Below are positions 61,830 to 64,000 of a stretch of 64,000 nt of DNA, piece by piece. This stretch comes from JBBITI01 sp963735055 (GTDB lineage: Bacteria; Chloroflexota; Dehalococcoidia; Dehalococcoidales; UBA2162), in NCBI GenBank assembly GCA_963735055.1, contig CAVTJN010000017.1, forward strand, positions 62,001 through 126,000. Direction: 5' to 3'. How positions within the stretch are numbered: position 1 is the first letter of the stretch; every line of letters begins with the position of its first letter. A program made the translations under genes and the position numbers. The notes under the pieces were generated by a model. That model saw only the letters and a program-made list of their open reading frames with translations, was not told the origin of the DNA and searched no databases.

Positions 61830-62361
61830 TTAAGTACCATGCCCCCTTGACGGGAAGTCTTTAGTTTGTCCCGTGGTCCGGGTCTTCCGGCCCTGCCCCG
61901 TCAAGTCTGCGTGTTCCAGGAGGGACTGCAGTTGACGCACGGCGAGGGAACTCGGCCGGGTATGACGGTATTCCCAGCGGTGCAGCGTTGACTGGCTGAC
62001 ACCGATCTCATGGGCCAGACGCTGGCGGGACCAGCCCAGCTTTTGCCGGATCTCGTTGATGCCGGCTTGGACGTCTTGCCTTTCGCCGTCCTCCCGGTCC
62101 AGGTCCAGCCGGGACGCCGGGGCCGTGGCCGCTGCCGCGTGCGCTGAGCCTGAACTCCCGGGCTGGAGGACACTCGTCCGCCAGCGCCTTCAGGGCAAGA
62201 CGGCTGGGCCGCCGGCTGTTCTGTTCCCAGCGCTGTACTGTGGACAGGCTGACCCCGATCCGGTAAGCCAATTCCTCCTGGGACAGGCCCAGCTTGAGCC
62301 TGATATCCTTGATGCTGCCCTCGAGTGCGTCCATTGTGTTGACGATTCTCTGCTGAACCAC
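61830..62361 (-). pseudogene. Regulator with two XRE/HTH_3 domains, frameshifted
   Basis: From the ATG at 62361 the first helix-turn-helix is IRLKLGLSQEELAYRIGVSL, then STVQRWEQNSRRPSRLALKA. After a one-base shift near 62178 a Ser/Ala-rich hinge leads to a second one: INEIRQKLGWSRQRLAHEIG, then VSQSTLHRWEYRHTRPSSLA, ending at 61830. Two tandem DNA-binding domains in one protein of about 176 residues are unusual; each is like a phage Cro/C1 domain. It lies upstream of, and reads towards, the surface-protein operon and may regulate it. Whether the shift is real is unclear. Confidence 0.72.
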
Positions 62362-62777
62362 TCTGATTCCATCGCCAGAGCCTCGCTCAGCCCATACAAT
62401 AGGCTAGCATCGTCAGTAGTAGGTGTAAATGAGACGAAAGTAATGTCGCGGTCTGGTATTTGTGATTTCTGACGTCGTGACGGGAGCGAAGGCCTTTCGC
62501 CGGGCGCGGCTGCCGGCAGAAGCGTATCGGAAAATGGCAGAAATGGCAGGATGGGGCAAAGATGGGGCTGTGAAGAGGGAGCGGTCAGATCGCGAACAAG
62601 TTCAGGGTTCTGCGGCTACCAGGGTGCTGCGGCCGTCACGCGTGGTCCTGATTTCGACATACAGACGCTGAAGCCGTCTTTCACGGCACGCGGCAGCGTG
62701 ACCGGAAGGCGTCTACGATCGCGAGGCGGCCCGGTCTCCCCCGGCGCGGTGGCGTCACGGGAGGCAGGGCGGGGAAG
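62362..62777. other. 416-base gap without recognised gene
   Basis: Open frames here are short, Arg-rich and without a ribosome-binding site. No repeat or hairpin of note was seen. It may hold the promoter of the leftward regulator. Confidence 0.35.
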
Positions 62778-62894
62778 CTAGCATTCCTTGAGGTCCATCA
62801 GTTTCTTGCGGGCGGCATCCTGGATTTCTTTCTTGGTGCCTTTGGCCGGCTTGGTCTCTTTGGTGGCGGTGGGTTTGGTTTCTTTCTTGACCAT
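62778..62894 (-). CDS. Small lysine-rich protein (38 residues)
   Basis: ATG at 62894 with GGAGGAG eight bases upstream and a TATAAT box about 60 bases further. The sequence has a Lys/Thr/Pro/Glu-rich first half with imperfect KKETKPTATKETKPAKGTKK repeats and a short amphipathic end (EIQDAARKKLMDLKEC). The N-terminal half resembles a histone-H1-like, disordered basic tail. Codon use and the strong ribosome-binding site support a real gene despite the size. Function unknown; nucleic-acid binding is possible. Confidence 0.65.
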   Translation of the reverse strand: MVKKETKPTATKETKPAKGTKKEIQDAARKKLMDLKEC

Positions 62895-62953
62895 GTTTGC
62901 GTCTCCTCCGGTTGTTCGACTGCGGCCGCTATCCGGTACAGCAGCCTGGTCAT

Positions 62954-62959
62954 ATTATA
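62954..62959 (-). promoter_or_regulatory. -10 box (TATAAT) of small lysine-rich gene
   Basis: TATAAT on the minus strand, about 60 bases before the ATG at 62894. No good -35 was seen. Confidence 0.4.
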
Positions 62960-63150
62960 CTCCACGCGCGGCGCCGGCGCCATGGTCGTATCAATGCCAA
63001 CGACCTGGAGTCCGGGGCCGAATCACGGATCGTTGCCTGAGTTCAGGGATGTGACATGGATAGCCGGAAGCGGCGCGACTGTTGTTTCGGCAGAGACGAG
63101 AGACGTCGGCGGCAACGGGATTCTTTAGACAGGAAACGGGTTCGCCGATA

Positions 63151-64000
63151 TTACCGTTCGATGTGTTTGCGGCCGTGCTCCTTGGCCTGGCAGAGGCAGG
63201 TCTCCGCCCGGTAGGTCATGGTGGCCACGTCATCACCGGCTTCGTACCCGGCTATCCCGCCGCTCACCGTGATCGAGGTGACGTTCCCTTTTGCGTCCTT
63301 GAACTCGAGACCGCTGATCATCTTGCTGATGCGTTCGGCGCCGATCTGGGCAGATTCGCTGTTGGTGCGGGGAAAGACGAGCATAAACTCGTCGCCGCCG
63401 TAGCGGCCTTTGAGGTCGGTGTCCCGGGTCCTTTTCTGCAGCAGAGTGGCGACCCTCAACAACGCCGCGTCCCCTCCGGTCCGGCCCAGGGTGTGGTTGA
63501 CTTCTTTGAAGTGATCGATGTCCAGGATGAGGACGCTTAAGGATTCGTCGTAGCGTCTTGCCCGGGCGATGTACTCTTCGAGGCGGCGTAACACGATGCG
63601 GCGGTTCAGTAGTCCGGTTAGCGGATCGCAATTCGCCAGGCGCTCGATCTCGTCTTTGTGCGCCAGATTACGTCTTACCGCCTGCCACTGCTTCACCGCG
63701 GCATCGATGGTCTGAATCAGTTCTTCGCGGGACAGGTTACTCTTGGATAGCAGGCCGACCCGGCCGTCCTTAACCAGTTGCGCCACTTCACCTTCCGGCG
63801 GGCGGGCGGTGAGGACCACCACCGCGGCCAACTGATTTTCCACCATCTTCTCGAGCCAGTAACGGGACTCGTCCGCCCCGTCGAGATCGACGACAACGAG
63901 GTCGACCCGCCCCCGTTCAACGGCGAGCTTCACATCGGCGATCTGGTCGGTTTCCTCGGCGGTGATCTTACGGTCCAGCCATTGCTGCAGGAACGTCCCG
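63151..64000 (-). CDS. Diguanylate cyclase (GGDEF) with receiver-like domain, 5' end cut by window edge
   Basis: The frame is open from 64000 to 63151, at least 282 residues. The N-terminal part (VDLVVVDLDGADESRYWLEK, AAVVVLTARPPEGEVAQLV, VGLLSKSNLSREELIQTIDA) has the beta-alpha rhythm of a receiver domain, with D in VVVDLDG and K in LLSKSN at the expected places. A GGDEF domain follows (CDPLTGLLNRRIVLRRLEEY, LDIDHFKEVNHTLGRTGGD) with the intact active site RYGGDEFML and an RxxD inhibitory site (RDTD) five residues before GGDEF. It would make cyclic-di-GMP with product feedback. Confidence 0.92.
   Translation of the reverse strand, partial: GTFLQQWLDRKITAEETDQIADVKLAVERGRVDLVVVDLDGADESRYWLEKMVENQLAAVVVLTARPPEGEVAQLVKDGRVGLLSKSNLSREELIQTIDAAVKQWQAVRRNLAHKDEIERLANCDPLTGLLNRRIVLRRLEEYIARARRYDESLSVLILDIDHFKEVNHTLGRTGGDAALLRVATLLQKRTRDTDLKGRYGGDEFMLVFPRTNSESAQIGAERISKMISGLEFKDAKGNVTSITVSGGIAGYEAGDDVATMTYRAETCLCQAKEHGRKHIER

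Noticed and set aside
61682..61900. Cyclic-di-GMP riboswitch before the surface-protein operon
   Set aside because: GGCAAAGCC-like bases are present, but the required GNRA loop, tetraloop receptor and second stem do not fit, and part of the stretch is coding for the double-HTH protein.
1..64000. tRNA, rRNA, CRISPR or phage genes
   Set aside because: Scanning by eye found no T-loop/acceptor pattern, no spaced direct-repeat array and no phage structural or integrase gene. A weak tRNA could still be missed without a covariance search.

Overview
The window is GC-rich bacterial DNA. It most resembles an anaerobic member of the Chloroflexota, close to Dehalococcoidia. This is an inference from gene content: large MalT-like LuxR regulators, several uroporphyrinogen-decarboxylase-like (UroD/MtaA-type) methyltransferases, orphan family-5 solute-binding lipoproteins, a trimeric [FeFe]-hydrogenase and many N-terminal lipoboxes. 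No rRNA, tRNA, CRISPR array, phage or complete transposase gene is visible.

Layout. 0-1 kb: a two-domain cupin protein cut by the left edge. 1-8.9 kb: a repeated regulatory module read leftwards (LuxR/MalT regulator, small conserved protein, small lipoprotein). One copy is intact, one has a broken regulator, and one is reduced to an N-terminal remnant. 8.9-12.8 kb: a solute-binding lipoprotein and a UGSC-like gene with an in-frame UGA that looks like selenocysteine. 12.8-21.5 kb: lipoproteins, two FecR-domain proteins, a K+ channel with a TrkA/RCK domain coupled to a PycTM-like membrane protein, a CHASE2 adenylate/guanylate cyclase and a secreted subtilase. 21.7-27.7 kb: a molybdopterin oxidoreductase, two UroD-like methyltransferases and a short-chain dehydrogenase. 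28-31.6 kb: a 1195-residue secreted repeat protein. 32-33 kb: an SPFH protein with a ribbon-helix-helix partner. 33-42 kb: two more solute-binding lipoproteins, a zinc-alcohol-dehydrogenase-like gene, two cupin proteins, an MFS transporter and a DUF998-like membrane protein. 42-47 kb: a sensor kinase behind a frameshifted NMT1-like binding protein, a lipoprotein and a dodecin. 47-51.8 kb: HydA, a membrane protein, NuoE-like and NuoF-like subunits, together an HydABC-type NAD-linked [FeFe]-hydrogenase. 52-57.8 kb: an acyl-CoA synthetase (NDP-forming) subunit, a third UroD-like gene, MFS genes and a YdjM-like membrane protein. 57.9-62.4 kb: a leftward operon of a double-HTH regulator and three secreted or membrane-anchored surface proteins, every one carrying single-base frameshifts. 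62.4-64 kb: a tiny lysine-rich protein and a diguanylate cyclase cut by the right edge.

Together the genes suggest anaerobic use of small organic compounds (solute capture by lipoproteins, methyl or one-carbon transfer, Mo-dependent redox chemistry, dehydrogenases), with reducing power linked to hydrogen through the hydrogenase. Signalling is heavy: MalT-like regulators, a cyclase, a diguanylate cyclase and FecR proteins.

Five short non-coding elements fall into two families and look like MITEs. Four of them end exactly on a TAG stop codon of a leftward gene. Indels are frequent, especially at 55-62.4 kb, so either decay or uncorrected sequencing error affects that part.
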